A stretch of 64,000 nucleotides of DNA from contig NC_061514.1 of the NCBI RefSeq assembly GCF_022539505.1, positions 220,743,837-220,807,836 of the forward strand, written 5' to 3'. The position numbers and the translations under genes are program-made. The notes below the pieces were generated by a model, which was not told where the DNA came from, ran no database searches, and saw nothing but the letters and a program-made list of their open reading frames with translations. This DNA comes from Lolium rigidum. Taxonomy: Eukaryota > Streptophyta > Magnoliopsida > Poales > Poaceae. This document shows positions 63,606 through 64,000 of this stretch, in pieces (within the stretch, counting starts at the first letter, position 1; every line of letters begins with the position of its first letter).

Positions 63606-64000
63606 AGCTGAAATATAGTCCTTATCTGTAAAAATACAATGTACTGAAACGCCCGCGAGTTTTCAGACGCACTCTTTTCCTTTTCGGGGCACCGAGTGGG
63701 GCCGGAAAGGTTTTTAATGAGGCGGGCTCGCGGTGCTGCAATATAATAAAGATATTGGAGATATATTTCTTATTCTTCGACACGCTCGGGGGCTCAACGC
63801 CTTTAAGTCTCAAAATACGTACAATATAGATTTACCGAAATATTTCGCCTTGGTACGCTAATACCTCGCCAAATATAAAAATCGGAAGCCAACAACTATA
63901 AATATAGTGTACACGTCAAAAATCTTAATTGCTTTGGTCCAAGAACCTCGCAACCAAAGTATAGAACTTCGATATTAAAGATACTCGAAGACTTGCAATC
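63606..64000 (+). other. Element H 3' non-coding region (partial)
   Basis: No coding motif. Contains a GCTCGGGGGCTCAA block (about 63784) of the type found in the 3' regions of RIRE2-like elements. Neither polypurine tract nor 3' LTR is reached before the window ends. Confidence 0.7.

Larger units (their letters stand above)
56760..64000 (+). mobile_element. Element H: Tat/RIRE2-type Gypsy retrotransposon, 3' end beyond window
   Basis: A 385-bp LTR, primer site, gag, protease, RT-RNase H, a second RNase H and integrase follow in plus orientation. The archaeal-type RNase H between the Gypsy RNase H and integrase is the hallmark of the Tat lineage. The 3' LTR is not in the window. The coding region is about 6.4 kb (57191-63605), with four in-frame TAG codons and several frameshifts, so this copy is defective. 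The 3' non-coding tail begins at 63606. The GGCTAG just before 56760 is the left flank; its duplication partner lies outside the window. Confidence 0.93.

Noticed and set aside
1..64000. A novel defence or metabolic gene system, CRISPR array or host gene cluster
   Set aside because: Every coding signal I can recognise belongs to retrotransposon polyproteins; no spaced repeats, operon-like layout or host gene is visible.

Overview
This is 64 kb of repeat-rich grass nuclear DNA. I found no host protein-coding gene, rRNA or tRNA gene. Plus/minus LTR retrotransposons with polypurine tracts, tRNA-type primer sites and 5-bp target duplications, an Angela/BARE-type Copia LTR, a Helitron, a Stowaway-like MITE and a tRNA-derived SINE all point to a large Pooideae genome. 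An oat- or ryegrass-type species is my guess from the Copia LTR; it is not proven.

The first 52 kb is one nested stack. The outermost layer (D) is a plus-strand Ty3/Gypsy polyprotein of the Tat type, at 1-387 and 52175-52792. Its reading frame stops at 387 and resumes in phase at 52175. A 5.6-kb solo LTR (E, minus strand, TSD GCAAC) sits inside it at 388-52174. E is split by a Tekay/Del-type chromovirus (C, minus strand, 5736-51896, near-TSD AAACG/AAAGG) with about 4.1-kb LTRs and a pol ending in a chromodomain, but no gag. The left LTR of C holds two more insertions. One is a 5'-deleted Copia element (9131-16363), whose own LTR contains a 2126-bp Helitron (13448-15573), which in turn holds a MITE (13958-14135). 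The other is a non-coding LTR element B (minus, 16997-41963, TSD CATGA), whose left LTR is split by a second non-coding giant-LTR element A (plus, 17346-33236, TSD GTAAC). The right LTR of C carries a 5' fragment of a Tat element (47950-49516, minus). For A and B, the sister LTR of the host element shows the uninterrupted insertion site.

From 52.8 kb rightward, the D polyprotein is cut off by a short tandem array of an approximately 320-bp unit (52793-53757). Then comes an LTR-like sequence F starting TGTAACATCCC (53758-56759) with a SINE in it (54200-54347). The window ends in a Tat/RIRE2-type Gypsy element H with a 385-bp LTR (56760-57144), a TGGCGCC-type primer site, and gag, protease, RT-RNase H, second RNase H and integrase. 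H is broken by frameshifts and in-frame TAG codons and runs off the right edge.

Nothing here works as an operon or host pathway. The likely functional relationship is parasitism. B has LTRs homologous to those of C but only 0.78 kb of non-coding interior, and A has 6.5-kb LTRs around 2.8 kb of non-coding interior. Both would need proteins supplied by autonomous Gypsy relatives. Seven of the eight in-frame stops I could place in the pol genes are TAG, mostly where Gln is expected, which is the pattern left by CHG-methylation decay in silenced elements.
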